A stretch of DNA of 64,000 nt, from NCBI RefSeq assembly GCF_042665095.1, contig NZ_JBHTBV010000003.1. The stretch is one strand, 5' to 3'. The notes under the pieces are model-generated. The model was not told where the DNA came from. It worked only from the letters and a program-made list of their open reading frames with translations, and did no database searches. This DNA comes from Gordonibacter pamelaeae (GTDB lineage: Bacteria; Actinomycetota; Coriobacteriia; Coriobacteriales; Eggerthellaceae). Numbering within the stretch: position 1 is the first letter of the stretch; every line of letters begins with the position of its first letter. The position numbers and the translations under genes were made by a program. Shown piece by piece: positions 49,992-58,587 of this stretch.

Positions 49992-51581
49992 TTACGCGGA
50001 AAGCCCGCGCTTCGCCGTGCTGCGGTAGAGCGCGACCGACGCCGCAGCCACCGCGCACGCCGCCAGCAGCGATCCCGCCTGCCCCAGGAACAAGGCCGCA
50101 GCCATGCCCGCCGCCACCAGGCCCATGCCGGCGAAGACCACCACGAGTACCGGCATGCCGCGCTTCACCGGCTCGTACACGGTCGTCCAGTCGTAGCGCG
50201 GACGGCGCGCGTCCAGCGCCAGCCCCAAGCTCGTGGCCAGCAAGCACGATGCCGACGGCACCGCGAATAGCGCTGCGACGGACAGCGCGTCGAGCGGCAG
50301 CGAAACCGCCACGAGCACAGCAGACACCAGCAGAAACGGCAGGCCGATGGCCAGGTTCACCGCCGCTTTCGACCACAGGACGGTCGAAGCGGGAACGGGC
50401 GCCGTCAGCATGAGCCAGCGCGAAGAACCCTCGAGCGACACCGACGCGGCCGTAGTGGACGAGATGCTGCAGAAGAACGCCAGGCCCCACGGAAGCACGA
50501 GCCCGATGACGGGAACCAGCTCGGGCGGCAGCAGGTCGAGCGACAGCGCGCCCGTGAGCGTCCCCGCCGCCACGGCGATAGCCGCCACCAGCACGAGCAC
50601 GTACCCGATGCAGGCGTTCATGAAGTAGATGGGCGTGGCCACGAGAAGGCGCGCCTCCTTCGCCATGAGCGCGCGCAGCGGGGAGCCAGCCTTCGCCGCC
50701 GCAGCGCCCTTGCCGTCGAAGGAGAACGTCCCGCGCGGGCGCGACGACATGAGCAGCGAGTTCACCGGCACGAACAGGCGCACGACGAGCGCGAGCACCG
50801 CACCCGCCGCCACGAGGTTCACGGCGGCGAACGCCAAAAACGCCGCGAGATCGCCCTTTACGATGCCGGCCGTCGCCCACGCCGCCGGAGGGAACACGGC
50901 TGCCAGCTGGGACACGAGCTCGGTGCCGAGCACCGTCATGGCCGCCATGTCGTCGGCCTGCGACGAGAACGCCAGCGAACCGAACACCGCGGCAAGCATG
51001 GCCGCCAGGGTGAGCACGATCACCACGACGTTCGCATGCTTGAAGCGCGCCGACACCGCCGCGATGAGCACCGCCAGCACGATGGCCGCGGCCAGCGGAA
51101 GCAGCGGGGCCAGCACCGCCGAAAGCGCCATGCACGCGACGCCGACCGCGGTCACGCTCGCGTTCGCCGCGTACACGGCGAACGCCGGAACCATCGCCAG
51201 CAGGCCGAACGCCAAGCTCATAGCGTACAGCGACGCGATGCGCGAGAGCACCACCGACGAGGTGGGCACCGGCAGCGACATCACCAGGTCGTAGTCCTTG
51301 AAGCCGAACAGCACGCCGTTCGTCTTGAGGAACGCCGCCACCGCACCGGCGACGGCGCCCACGAGCACCGCGACGAGCAGCACGGCTTCGGGCAGCCCCA
51401 TCTCCACGAGCGCCTGCGCGACGCCCGACGAGTACGCCGCGGCGAACAGCACGATGGCGGCCACGGCCAACGCCGCAAGCGCCAGGGTGCGCCTCGCCTT
51501 CGCCGGATCGGCGTGCAGCGTCTTGTTGATGCCGAACAGCCCTAGCAGCTGGATTTTCAGAAGAAGGATGAACGAACGCAT
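49992..51581 (-). CDS. ABC transporter permease
   Basis: A 529-residue membrane protein with about twelve helices arranged as two blocks of six around a soluble loop (SSRPRGTFSFDGKGAAAAKAGSP, about 275-300). The motif GFKDYDLVMSLPVPTSSVVLSRI resembles large ABC-2-like exporter subunits of Firmicutes and Actinobacteria. It begins 12 bp after the ATPase gene. The substrate is unknown. Confidence 0.87.
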   Translation of the reverse strand: MRSFILLLKIQLLGLFGINKTLHADPAKARRTLALAALAVAAIVLFAAAYSSGVAQALVEMGLPEAVLLVAVLVGAVAGAVAAFLKTNGVLFGFKDYDLVMSLPVPTSSVVLSRIASLYAMSLAFGLLAMVPAFAVYAANASVTAVGVACMALSAVLAPLLPLAAAIVLAVLIAAVSARFKHANVVVIVLTLAAMLAAVFGSLAFSSQADDMAAMTVLGTELVSQLAAVFPPAAWATAGIVKGDLAAFLAFAAVNLVAAGAVLALVVRLFVPVNSLLMSSRPRGTFSFDGKGAAAAKAGSPLRALMAKEARLLVATPIYFMNACIGYVLVLVAAIAVAAGTLTGALSLDLLPPELVPVIGLVLPWGLAFFCSISSTTAASVSLEGSSRWLMLTAPVPASTVLWSKAAVNLAIGLPFLLVSAVLVAVSLPLDALSVAALFAVPSASCLLATSLGLALDARRPRYDWTTVYEPVKRGMPVLVVVFAGMGLVAAGMAAALFLGQAGSLLAACAVAAASVALYRSTAKRGLSA

Positions 51582-51593
51582 GCTCGCCGCCCC

Positions 51594-52343
51594 CTATCGT
51601 GCGCCCGCGGCCGACGCCGTCGCGCCGCGGTCTATCATGTCGAGGAACACGTCTTCCAGGCTCTCGTCGCCCACGACCTCGGCCGTGCGCCCGCACGCCC
51701 GCAGCTGCCCTTGCTTGATGATGGCCACCTTGTCGCACAGCTTCTCCACCACTTCCAGCACGTGGCTCGAGAAGAACACGGCCGACCCGCCGTCGGCCAG
51801 CTCGCGGAGCATCTCCTTCACCTGGAAGGACGCCTCGGGGTCGAGGCCGACGAAGGGCTCGTCAAGCACGAGCAGCGTCGGCTCGTGCACGAGCGCGCCG
51901 ATGAGCACGAGCTTCTGCCGCATGCCGTGCGAGTACGAGGACACGAGGTCGCCGAGCGCCGAGGTGAGCCCCAGGCGGTCGGCGAACTGGCGGATGCGGG
52001 CCTCGCGCACGTCGGCCGGCACCTCGAAGATGTCGGAGAGGTAGTTCAAGTACTGGATGCCCGTGAGGAACTCGTAGATGTCGGGGTTGTCGGGCACGTA
52101 GGCCGTGACGCGCTTGCAGGCGAGCGCGTCGGTGCGCACCGATTGCCCGGCGATGCGGATGTCGCCCTCGTCGAAACCCGTCACGCCCACGATGGAGCGG
52201 ATGAGCGTCGTCTTGCCCGCGCCGTTATGGCCGACGAAGCCGAAGATGTCCCCCGGCATAACGTCGAGGGTCGCGTCGTCCACCGCGCGCTTCGCGCCGA
52301 ACGTCTTCACTACATGGTTGACTGACAATACCGGAGATGCCAT
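51594..52343 (-). CDS. ABC transporter ATP-binding protein
   Basis: A 249-residue ATPase: Walker A GHNGAGKTT, Q-loop region AYVPDNPDIYEFLTG, signature SYSHGMRQKLVLIGAL, Walker B LLVLDEPFVGLDP, H-loop FFSSHVLEVV. It is the first gene of a five-gene leftward operon with the permease, two DUF1648 proteins and a GntR regulator. The 167 bp upstream hold two parS sites and the divergent CPBP gene promoter. Confidence 0.94.
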   Translation of the reverse strand: MASPVLSVNHVVKTFGAKRAVDDATLDVMPGDIFGFVGHNGAGKTTLIRSIVGVTGFDEGDIRIAGQSVRTDALACKRVTAYVPDNPDIYEFLTGIQYLNYLSDIFEVPADVREARIRQFADRLGLTSALGDLVSSYSHGMRQKLVLIGALVHEPTLLVLDEPFVGLDPEASFQVKEMLRELADGGSAVFFSSHVLEVVEKLCDKVAIIKQGQLRACGRTAEVVGDESLEDVFLDMIDRGATASAAGAR

Positions 52344-52429
52344 GTCGCTTCCTTTCCTTGCCTGTTTGTTATATTTATGCTATAACAAATGGAACAAGAA
52401 CGCAAGGAGGAATCACAAACGGGTCCCGA

Positions 52430-52445
52430 TGTTTCACGTGAAACA
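52430..52445. other. parS site 3
   Basis: TGTTTCACGTGAAACA, exact, between the ABC ATPase and CPBP genes. Confidence 0.9.
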
Positions 52446-52463
52446 TTTGTTTGCGCGAACTGA

Positions 52464-52479
52464 TGTTTCACGTGAAACA
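52464..52479. other. parS site 4
   Basis: TGTTTCACGTGAAACA, exact, 34 bp from site 3 and 31 bp before the CPBP start. Confidence 0.9.
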
Positions 52480-52509
52480 TCGGGAGATGAGGAGAGAAGG
52501 AGCACGACC

Positions 52510-53484
52510 ATGAAGCGCATAGCGATTTTTCTAGCAGTCACCTTTGCCCTAACGTGGGCATATGAGTTCGGAGTGGTGTATCCGGCGTCGTCGGGGGCGC
52601 TCACCGGCATCCCGCCGGTCGCCACGCAGTTCATCACCGGGGCGGCCATGTTCTTCCCCGCCATCGGCGTGCTCGTCACGCGCCTCGTCACGCGGGAGGG
52701 ATTCAAGAACAGCGTCATCAAACCGCGCGGGGTCAAGAAGTCTCTGCCGTGGTTCGCGGTTGCCTGGTTCGGGCCGGCCATCCTGTCCGTCATCGGGGCG
52801 GCCGTGTACTTCCTCGTGTTCCCCCAGGACTTCGACCCCTCCATGAGCGCCTTCGTCGCCTCGACGCAGCAGCAAGCGGCGACGACCGGCTCGGAGCTGC
52901 CCGCCGACACCGTCACCATGATGCTGCTCGCACAGCTGCCGTTCGCCGTCTTCCTGGCGCCCGTGCTCAACATCTTCACGACGTTCGGCGAGGAATGGGG
53001 CTGGCGCGGCTACCTCGTGCCGAAGGTGTCCACGCATCTGCGCATCGTCCCCACGCTGCTGATCACGGGCGTCATCTGGGGACTCTGGCACGCGCCGCTC
53101 ACCGTCATCGGGCATAACTACGGCACCGGCTATCCCACCTGGCCCCTCGGCGGCATCGCGGCCATGTGCCTGTTCTGCGTCGTCGTCGGCATCTTCCTCA
53201 CGTACGTCACCGTGCGCACGGGCAGCTGCCTGGCGGCGGCCATCGGCCACGGGGCGATCAACGGGTTCGTGAGCGCGGCGCTGCTGTTCTCGGTGACGGG
53301 CGGCAATCCGTTCGTGGGCCCCCTGCCCGTCGGCGTCGTCGGCGGCAGCGCCTTCATCGTCGTGGCGGCCTTCATGCTGCGCGACCTGCATCGCCGCGAG
53401 AAGGCGGGCACGCTCGACATGCCGAAGGCGGGCCTCCCCGACGACGTGACGAAGACCGACCTGGCCCGCGCTCCTAAGGAGTAG
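52510..53484 (+). CDS. CPBP family intramembrane glutamic endopeptidase
   Basis: A 324-residue protein with about eight helices and the three Abi/CPBP motifs: EEWGWRGYL (EExxxR, near residue 161), VIWGLWHAP (FxxxH type, near 190) and IGHGAINGF. The family cleaves prenylated or other membrane substrates, and some members give immunity to bacteriocins. The start has GAGAGAAGGAG. It is bracketed by parS sites 3/4 and 5; no regulatory link is implied by that alone. Confidence 0.9.
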   Translation: MKRIAIFLAVTFALTWAYEFGVVYPASSGALTGIPPVATQFITGAAMFFPAIGVLVTRLVTREGFKNSVIKPRGVKKSLPWFAVAWFGPAILSVIGAAVYFLVFPQDFDPSMSAFVASTQQQAATTGSELPADTVTMMLLAQLPFAVFLAPVLNIFTTFGEEWGWRGYLVPKVSTHLRIVPTLLITGVIWGLWHAPLTVIGHNYGTGYPTWPLGGIAAMCLFCVVVGIFLTYVTVRTGSCLAAAIGHGAINGFVSAALLFSVTGGNPFVGPLPVGVVGGSAFIVVAAFMLRDLHRREKAGTLDMPKAGLPDDVTKTDLARAPKE

Positions 53485-53508
53485 CCCAGCGGCTAGCACA
53501 CGAACGGA

Positions 53509-53524
53509 TGTTTCACGTGAAACA
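53509..53524. other. parS site 5
   Basis: TGTTTCACGTGAAACA, exact, in the convergent CPBP-leuB gap and inside a longer dyad beginning CGGATG and ending CATCCG. Confidence 0.9.
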
Positions 53525-53551
53525 TCCGACGAAACATCCGACCCGCATAAC

Positions 53552-53589
53552 GGAAAACGGGGCCCGATCTGCCGCCAGATCGGGCCCCG
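53552..53589 (-). terminator. Terminator of the leu operon
   Basis: Perfect 14-bp stem CGGGGCCCGATCTG / CAGATCGGGCCCCG with loop CCGC, followed on the minus strand by TTTT. It lies 56 bp past the leuB stop. Confidence 0.85.
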
Positions 53590-53645
53590 CCCTGTCCGTG
53601 CCTGCTGTACCGCCGGACCTGCCGATCCGCCGGGCCGCCTTTTTT

Positions 53646-54755
53646 CTACAGGCGCTCCACCACGAGGTCGCCCATGGCCACGGTGCCGACCACCTTGTCG
53701 GCCGGGGTGTCGGGGCCCTTGATGTCGCCGGTGCGCCAGCCCTCGTCGAGGACGGCGGTCACCGCGCGGCGGACGTCGTCGGCCGCATCCTGCATGTCGA
53801 AGCTGTAGCGCAGCATCATCTCGACGGACAGGATCTGCGCGAGCGGGTTCGCGATGCCCTGCCCCGCGATGTCGGGCGCGCTGCCGTGGCTGGGCTCGTA
53901 GAGCGCCGTGCCGTCGCCGAGGCTGGCGCTGGCCAGCATGCCGAGCGAGCCCGTGATCTGGGCCGCCTCGTCGGAGAGGATGTCGCCGAACATGTTCTCG
54001 GTCACCACGACGTCGAAGTCGGCCGGGCGGTTGATGAGCTGCATGGCCGTGTTGTCCACGAGCAGGTCCTCGAGCTCCACGTCGGCGTACTCCTCGTCGT
54101 GGACGCGGTGCACGATCTCGCGCCACATGCGGCTGGTCTCCAGCACGTTGGCCTTGTCAACGCTCGTCACCTTGTTGCGGCGCTTGCGCGCGGCTTCGAA
54201 GGCTTGACGCGCGATGCGCTCGACCTCGTACTCGCGGTACTCGAGCGTGTCGTAGGCGCGCTGGCCGGCGGCGCCGTCCATGCCGCAGCCTTCCTCGTCG
54301 TAGAAGCGCTCGCGACGGCCGAAGTACAAACCGCCGGTCAGCTCGCGCACGATCATCATGTCCACGCCGTCCACGATCTCGGGCTTGAGCGTGGACGCAT
54401 CGGCCAGCGCGGCGAAAATCTGCACGGGACGCAGGTTCGTGTACAGGCCGAGCGCCTTGCGGATGCCGAGCAGGCCCTGTTCGGGGCGCGGCTTCGCAGG
54501 ATCGGTGGTGTCCCACTTCGGGCCGCCGACGGCCGCCAGCAGCACCGCGTCGGAGGCTTCGGCCGCGCGCAGCGTCTCGTCCGGCAGCGCGGTGCCCGTC
54601 GCGTCGATGGCGCACCCGCCCAGCAGCGCCTCGGTGCAGGAGAACGCCGTGTCGTACTTCGCGCCCACGGCGTCCAGCACCTTGCACCCCTCGGCGATGA
54701 TCTCGGGGCCGATGCCGTCGCCGGGAAGCAGGCAGATGTTGTAGGTTTTGGCCAT
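53646..54755 (-). CDS. leuB: 3-isopropylmalate dehydrogenase
   Basis: A 369-residue NAD-dependent decarboxylating dehydrogenase of leucine synthesis. Motifs: LLPGDGIGPEI, VGGPKWD, RKALGLYTNLRPV, RELTGGLYFGRR (substrate arginines), SVDKANVLETSRMW (Lys/Asp), NMFGDILSDEAAQITGSLGML (metal aspartates) and YEPSHGSAPDIAGQGIANP. It acts after LeuCD, whose genes are directly upstream in the same direction (leuC-leuD-leuB). leuA is not in the window. Confidence 0.97.
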   Translation of the reverse strand: MAKTYNICLLPGDGIGPEIIAEGCKVLDAVGAKYDTAFSCTEALLGGCAIDATGTALPDETLRAAEASDAVLLAAVGGPKWDTTDPAKPRPEQGLLGIRKALGLYTNLRPVQIFAALADASTLKPEIVDGVDMMIVRELTGGLYFGRRERFYDEEGCGMDGAAGQRAYDTLEYREYEVERIARQAFEAARKRRNKVTSVDKANVLETSRMWREIVHRVHDEEYADVELEDLLVDNTAMQLINRPADFDVVVTENMFGDILSDEAAQITGSLGMLASASLGDGTALYEPSHGSAPDIAGQGIANPLAQILSVEMMLRYSFDMQDAADDVRRAVTAVLDEGWRTGDIKGPDTPADKVVGTVAMGDLVVERL

Positions 54756-54759
54756 GGTT

Positions 54760-55257
54760 CTACTCCTCGCCCAGCTTCTGACGCGTGCGGTTGATGAGGC
54801 CGCCGGCTTCGATGATCTCCTTGATGAACGGGGGGAAGGGCTGCGCCTGGAAGGTCTGGCCCGTCGTCTCGTCCACGATGACGCCCGCGTCGGCGTCCAC
54901 GCTCACCACGTCGCCCTGGCTGATGGCGTCCACCGCCTCGGGGCATTCCATGATGGCGAGGCCGGTGTTGATGGAGTTGCGGTAGAAGATGCGCGCGAAG
55001 CTCTTGGCGACGACCACGTCGACGCCGGCCGCCTTGATGGCGATGGGCGCGTGCTCGCGCGACGAGCCGCAGCCGAAGTTCTCGTCGGCCACGATGATGT
55101 CGCCCGGCTGCACGCGTTCGATGAACGACGTGTCGAGGTCCTCCAGGCAGTGCTTCGCGAGCTCGGCCGGATCGGACGTGGTCAGGTAGCGGGCCGGGAT
55201 GATGACGTCGGTATCGATGTCGCGCCCGTAGCGGTGCGCGGTTCCTTTGAATTGCAT
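54760..55257 (-). CDS. leuD: 3-isopropylmalate dehydratase small subunit
   Basis: A 165-residue subunit: RDIDTDVIIPARYLTTSD, FGCGSSREHAPIAIKAAGV (substrate-binding loop), and FYRNSINTGL. The short form without the longer C-terminus of enterobacterial LeuD pairs with the HacA-like large subunit seen here. It lies 14 bp after leuC and 4 bp before leuB. Confidence 0.96.
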   Translation of the reverse strand: MQFKGTAHRYGRDIDTDVIIPARYLTTSDPAELAKHCLEDLDTSFIERVQPGDIIVADENFGCGSSREHAPIAIKAAGVDVVVAKSFARIFYRNSINTGLAIMECPEAVDAISQGDVVSVDADAGVIVDETTGQTFQAQPFPPFIKEIIEAGGLINRTRQKLGEE

Positions 55258-55271
55258 GGTCGCAGTCCCTC

Positions 55272-56540
55272 CTAGTCCAAGTCTTCCGGCAGGCCGATGT
55301 GGCCGAGCACGGCGCTTGCCGCGGCGATGGCCGGCGAGGACAGGTAGACCTCGCTCGTGGGATCGCCCATGCGGCCGACGAAGTTGCGGTTCGTGGTGGC
55401 GATGGCGCGCTCGCCCGCGGCGAGGATGCCCATGTAGCCGCCGAGGCACGGCCCGCACGTGGGCGTGGACACGGCGCAGTTCGCATCGAGGAACACGTCC
55501 ATGAGGCCCTCCTCCATGCACTGACGGTACACCGCCTGCGTGGCGGGGATCACGATGCAGCGCACGTCGGGATGGATCTTCCGCCCGCGCAGCACGTCGG
55601 CGGCCTGGCGCATGTCGACGATGCGGCCGTTCGTGCAGGAGCCGATGACGGCCTGGTCGATCTTGATGTCGCGGGCTTCGGCGGCCGGGCGCGTGTTCGA
55701 CGGCAGATGCGGGAACGACACGGTGGGCACGATGGAGGCGGCGTCGATCTCGTACACCTTCGCGTACATCGCGTCCGGATCGGAGTGGTACTCGGTGTAG
55801 GGGCGCTCGGTGCGGCCGTCCATGTAGGCACGCGTCACGTCGTCGACCTCGATGAGGCCGGCCTTGCCGCCCGCCTCGATGGCCATGTTCGAGATGCTCA
55901 TGCGCTCGTCCATGCCCATGGTGCGGATGGCGCTGCCGGTGAACTCCATGGCCTGGTAGAGCGCGCCGTCCACGCCGATCATGCCGATGATGTGCAGGAT
56001 GACGTCCTTGCCGGTGACGCCGGGGGCGAGCTCGCCCTCGATCTTGAACAGCAGAGACTCGGGCACCTTGAACCACGCCTTGCCGGTGGCGTAGCCCACG
56101 CCGGCGTCGGTGGAGCCCACGCCCGTGGCGAACGCGCCCAGCGCGCCGTACGTGCAGGTATGGCTGTCCGCGCCAATGATGAGGTCGCCCGCGCCGACGA
56201 CGCCCTGCTCGGGAAGCAGCGCGTGCTCGACGCCCATGCAGCCCACCTCGTAGTAGTGGGTGATGCCCTGCTCGCGCGCGAAGTCGCGCACGATCTTGGC
56301 CTGCTCGGCGCTCTTGATGTCCTTGTTGGGGACGTAATGGTCGGGAACGAGGGCGATCTTCTCGGGATCGAACACCTTCTCGACGCCGATCTTGCGGAAC
56401 TCTTTGACGGCGATGGGGGCGGTGACGTCGTTGGACAGCACGAGGTCGAGATCGCATTCGATCAGCTGACCCGGCTCCACTTCGTCGAGCCCCGCATGGG
56501 CGGCGAGGATCTTCTCCGCCATGGTCATGGGACGTGGCAT
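55272..56540 (-). CDS. leuC: 3-isopropylmalate dehydratase large subunit
   Basis: A 422-residue [4Fe-4S] aconitase-family subunit. Signatures: GADSHTCTYGALGAFATGVGSTD, IGSCTNGR and PTCGPCLGGYMGILAAGE, supplying the three cluster cysteines. Its length of about 420 places it with the archaeal/HacA-like group rather than the 470-residue enterobacterial form. The ATG at 56540 follows CCAAGGAG. First gene of leuCDB. Confidence 0.96.
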   Translation of the reverse strand: MPRPMTMAEKILAAHAGLDEVEPGQLIECDLDLVLSNDVTAPIAVKEFRKIGVEKVFDPEKIALVPDHYVPNKDIKSAEQAKIVRDFAREQGITHYYEVGCMGVEHALLPEQGVVGAGDLIIGADSHTCTYGALGAFATGVGSTDAGVGYATGKAWFKVPESLLFKIEGELAPGVTGKDVILHIIGMIGVDGALYQAMEFTGSAIRTMGMDERMSISNMAIEAGGKAGLIEVDDVTRAYMDGRTERPYTEYHSDPDAMYAKVYEIDAASIVPTVSFPHLPSNTRPAAEARDIKIDQAVIGSCTNGRIVDMRQAADVLRGRKIHPDVRCIVIPATQAVYRQCMEEGLMDVFLDANCAVSTPTCGPCLGGYMGILAAGERAIATTNRNFVGRMGDPTSEVYLSSPAIAAASAVLGHIGLPEDLD

Positions 56541-56633
56541 GGGCTGCTCCTTGGTTGCGGTGGGCCGTGCGAACCCGCGCGGAGGCGCGGGCAGGTGGAA
56601 AACGCCCACCATTGTAGCACTCGCTTTACCACG

Positions 56634-56662
56634 CAAAAGAGAAGAGCCCCGAAGGGCTCTTC
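56634..56662 (-). terminator. Intrinsic terminator after the 56714 gene
   Basis: GAAGAGCCC / GGGCTCTTC stem (56641-56649, 56654-56662), followed on the minus strand by TCTTTT. Confidence 0.8.
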
Positions 56663-56713
56663 GTTGTGAAGCGATTTTCCATGTTTCGCCGCGACGGCGC
56701 CCGTCAGGCCGGC

Positions 56714-57178
56714 CTACCAGGAGCCGTGGTAGTCGTAGCCATAGTAACCGGCCGAGCCCATGGCCCCCGCAACCAATGCCGTGATCATGCCGCCTATCGC
56801 CAGGCTGATGAGGATTCCCAGCACGATCCACACCACGAAGCCGATGATGGTCCACTTCAGGGCCTCGCTCTTCACCTGCGGCAGCTTGTCCACGTTCACA
56901 AGCCACGAGATGACGATGCCCGGGATGCCCATGAGGGCGCCCACCACGAACCAGCCGAACTTCATGCCGCCGGTGAGCTGCATGAGCGGCGCCGGCATGT
57001 ACATCGGCTGCGGCTGCGGCTGATACCCCGGCTGCGGGGCCTGGTAGGGCTGCTGCTGCGGCGGCATCTGCTGGCCCGTCGGCGGCTGCTGCGGCTGCGC
57101 GGGAGGAACCGGCTCGGGAGCATCGCATGCGGGAGGCGTGGGGATGCCCTGATCGGTGTTGTTCGTATCATCGGCCAT
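56714..57178 (-). CDS. Pro/Gln-rich two-helix membrane protein
   Basis: A 154-residue protein. The first half is low complexity (QQPP, PYQAPQPGYQPQ and related runs); the second half has two hydrophobic helices (about 83-100 and 111-143). The C-terminus ends GYYGYDYHGSW. This resembles DUF4190/TM2-like tail-anchored proteins with disordered heads; the exact family is not certain. The ATG at 57178 has AAAGCAGG. Monocistronic with its own terminator. Confidence 0.8.
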   Translation of the reverse strand: MADDTNNTDQGIPTPPACDAPEPVPPAQPQQPPTGQQMPPQQQPYQAPQPGYQPQPQPMYMPAPLMQLTGGMKFGWFVVGALMGIPGIVISWLVNVDKLPQVKSEALKWTIIGFVVWIVLGILISLAIGGMITALVAGAMGSAGYYGYDYHGSW

Positions 57179-57336
57179 AATGAACCTGCTTTCATCGAAG
57201 TTGCTTGCCAGCAAGTATAAAAGCCTCCTAGCGCACCCCCGCTTCGACCGGCAAATCCGTCATCGAACTGACACGTTGGCTACTCCCTCTGGTGTAGGAG
57301 CACGAGACAGCGCTGCCAGGCCACCGCACCAGCAGC

Positions 57337-57364
57337 GTTCCGGCGGCCGGCAGGCCGACGAAAC
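57337..57364 (-). repeat. 28-bp post-stop hairpin, copy 1
   Basis: GTTCCGGCGGCCGGCAGGCC..GAAC, immediately downstream of the stop codon of the peptidoglycan-binding gene. Differs at one base from 58559-58586. Confidence 0.75.
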
Positions 57365-58270
57365 CTACGAGAGCGCGGAGCAGAGGGCGTCAAGCAGGGT
57401 GATGGCGAAGTGCTGGGCGGAGCGTCCCTCGCCGGCATCCTCCCACATGGTGCCGGGCAGCTCCACGGCGATGCGCGACGAGGCGGCGGCATCGGCCACG
57501 CCGATGGCCGTCTCCAGGCGCAGGGGCAGCGTGGCCTCGTCGTCGAAGCTCACGCGCGGCACGGCCTCGGCCGTAGCCTCCTCGGCCAGCACGATGTGCA
57601 CGAGCAGCATCTCCTGGTCGGGCTTCACCAAAAGCGAGTCGGCGCTCACGATCTTCGATGCGGGGCTCGTGGCCAGCGCGAGGTTCGACATGCGCGACGC
57701 CACGCTGCGCGTGAACTCATGCGTGCCGAACAGGCAGAGCGCATTGCTCTCCAGCACGTCGGCCGCACGCGCGAAGCCCAGGTGAACGGCCTCGTGCACG
57801 GCCTCTTTGCCCTCCCACGAATGGTGGAGGTTGCGGATGGCCGCGTAGGTGTACGCGCCGGCGATCCCGTCGGACGGCAGACCCAGGTTCAGCTGGAACT
57901 TGCGCAGCGCCAGCTCCGTGTACGCGCCGAAGATGCCGTCGTTCGCCCCGCAGGCGAAGCCCAGCGCGCCGAGCGCCTGCTGCAGCTCCTCCACGTCATG
58001 GCCGTGGAAATGGGGCATGCGCAGGTACAGCGTGCGGTCGCCCAGGAAGTACGAGGCGTCCACGAGCGCCGACCACACCTTGCCGGTGACGTCCTCGCCC
58101 GCAGGCAGGCCCGCCTGGATGCAGAACGCCCGCACGGCGGCGGCAGTCTGCTCGCCGAACGCGCCGTCGATGGCGGCCTGGTCGAGCAACCCGATGGTGG
58201 CCAGGCGCTGCTGCACGTCCTCGACGGCAGCACCCGTGTCATGTCGCTTGATGGTTTCCATGGGGGTCAT
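57365..58270 (-). CDS. Protein with two peptidoglycan-binding (PGBD-1) repeats
   Basis: About 301 residues. Repeat 1: DTGAAVEDVQQRLATIGLL...IDGAFGEQTAAAVRAF. Repeat 2: HDVEELQQALGALGFACG...GIFGAYTELALRKFQ. The C-terminal third has a hydrolase-like SNALCLFGTHEFTRSVASRM region but lacks a recognisable amidase or lytic motif. No signal peptide is seen, odd for a wall-binding protein and noted in some clostridial/coriobacterial homologues. ATG codons at 58270 and 58261 are both possible and neither has a good ribosome site. Confidence 0.75.
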   Translation of the reverse strand: MTPMETIKRHDTGAAVEDVQQRLATIGLLDQAAIDGAFGEQTAAAVRAFCIQAGLPAGEDVTGKVWSALVDASYFLGDRTLYLRMPHFHGHDVEELQQALGALGFACGANDGIFGAYTELALRKFQLNLGLPSDGIAGAYTYAAIRNLHHSWEGKEAVHEAVHLGFARAADVLESNALCLFGTHEFTRSVASRMSNLALATSPASKIVSADSLLVKPDQEMLLVHIVLAEEATAEAVPRVSFDDEATLPLRLETAIGVADAAASSRIAVELPGTMWEDAGEGRSAQHFAITLLDALCSALS

Positions 58271-58446
58271 GGTACCGCAGGCCGCCCTCCCCCCGGCATC
58301 CACGCTGGGGGTTTCACCAAAGGAACAGAGCGGCACGCAAGCGACGGCATCCACCCCCAAGTTGACCGGGCGGGAGCGAAGCGACCCGCCCATGCGCCCG
58401 GAGGGCGCATAACGGCCGCGCAGGTTGGCGTAGTAAGTCAGCGAGG

Positions 58447-58543
58447 AGCCCCCTGGCACCCGAGATTGGCGGGATCGCGGAGGTGAAGCGTACTGCGGTA
58501 CGCGAACCTCCGGGATCGCGGCAAGATCGGGTGCCAGGGGGCT
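58447..58543. repeat. 97-nt nested inverted repeat between ADH and peptidoglycan-binding genes
   Basis: Outer arms AGCCCCCTGGCACCCGA (58447-58463) and 58527-58543, perfect over 17 bp. Inside is a second dyad (GGAGGT..ACCTCC, GCGTAC..GTACGC) flanked by two direct copies of CGGGATCGCGG. No coding pattern. It is probably a dispersed genomic element or a structured RNA. Confidence 0.75.
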
Positions 58544-58558
58544 TCGCAGCGTCGAGTC

Positions 58559-58586
58559 GTTCCGGCGGCCGGCAGGCCGACGGAAC
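58559..58586 (-). repeat. 28-bp post-stop hairpin, copy 2
   Basis: The same hairpin as at 57337-57364, directly after the stop codon of the iron alcohol dehydrogenase gene. Arms GTTCCG/CGGAAC and a GGCC-rich centre. Confidence 0.75.
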
Positions 58587-58587
58587 C

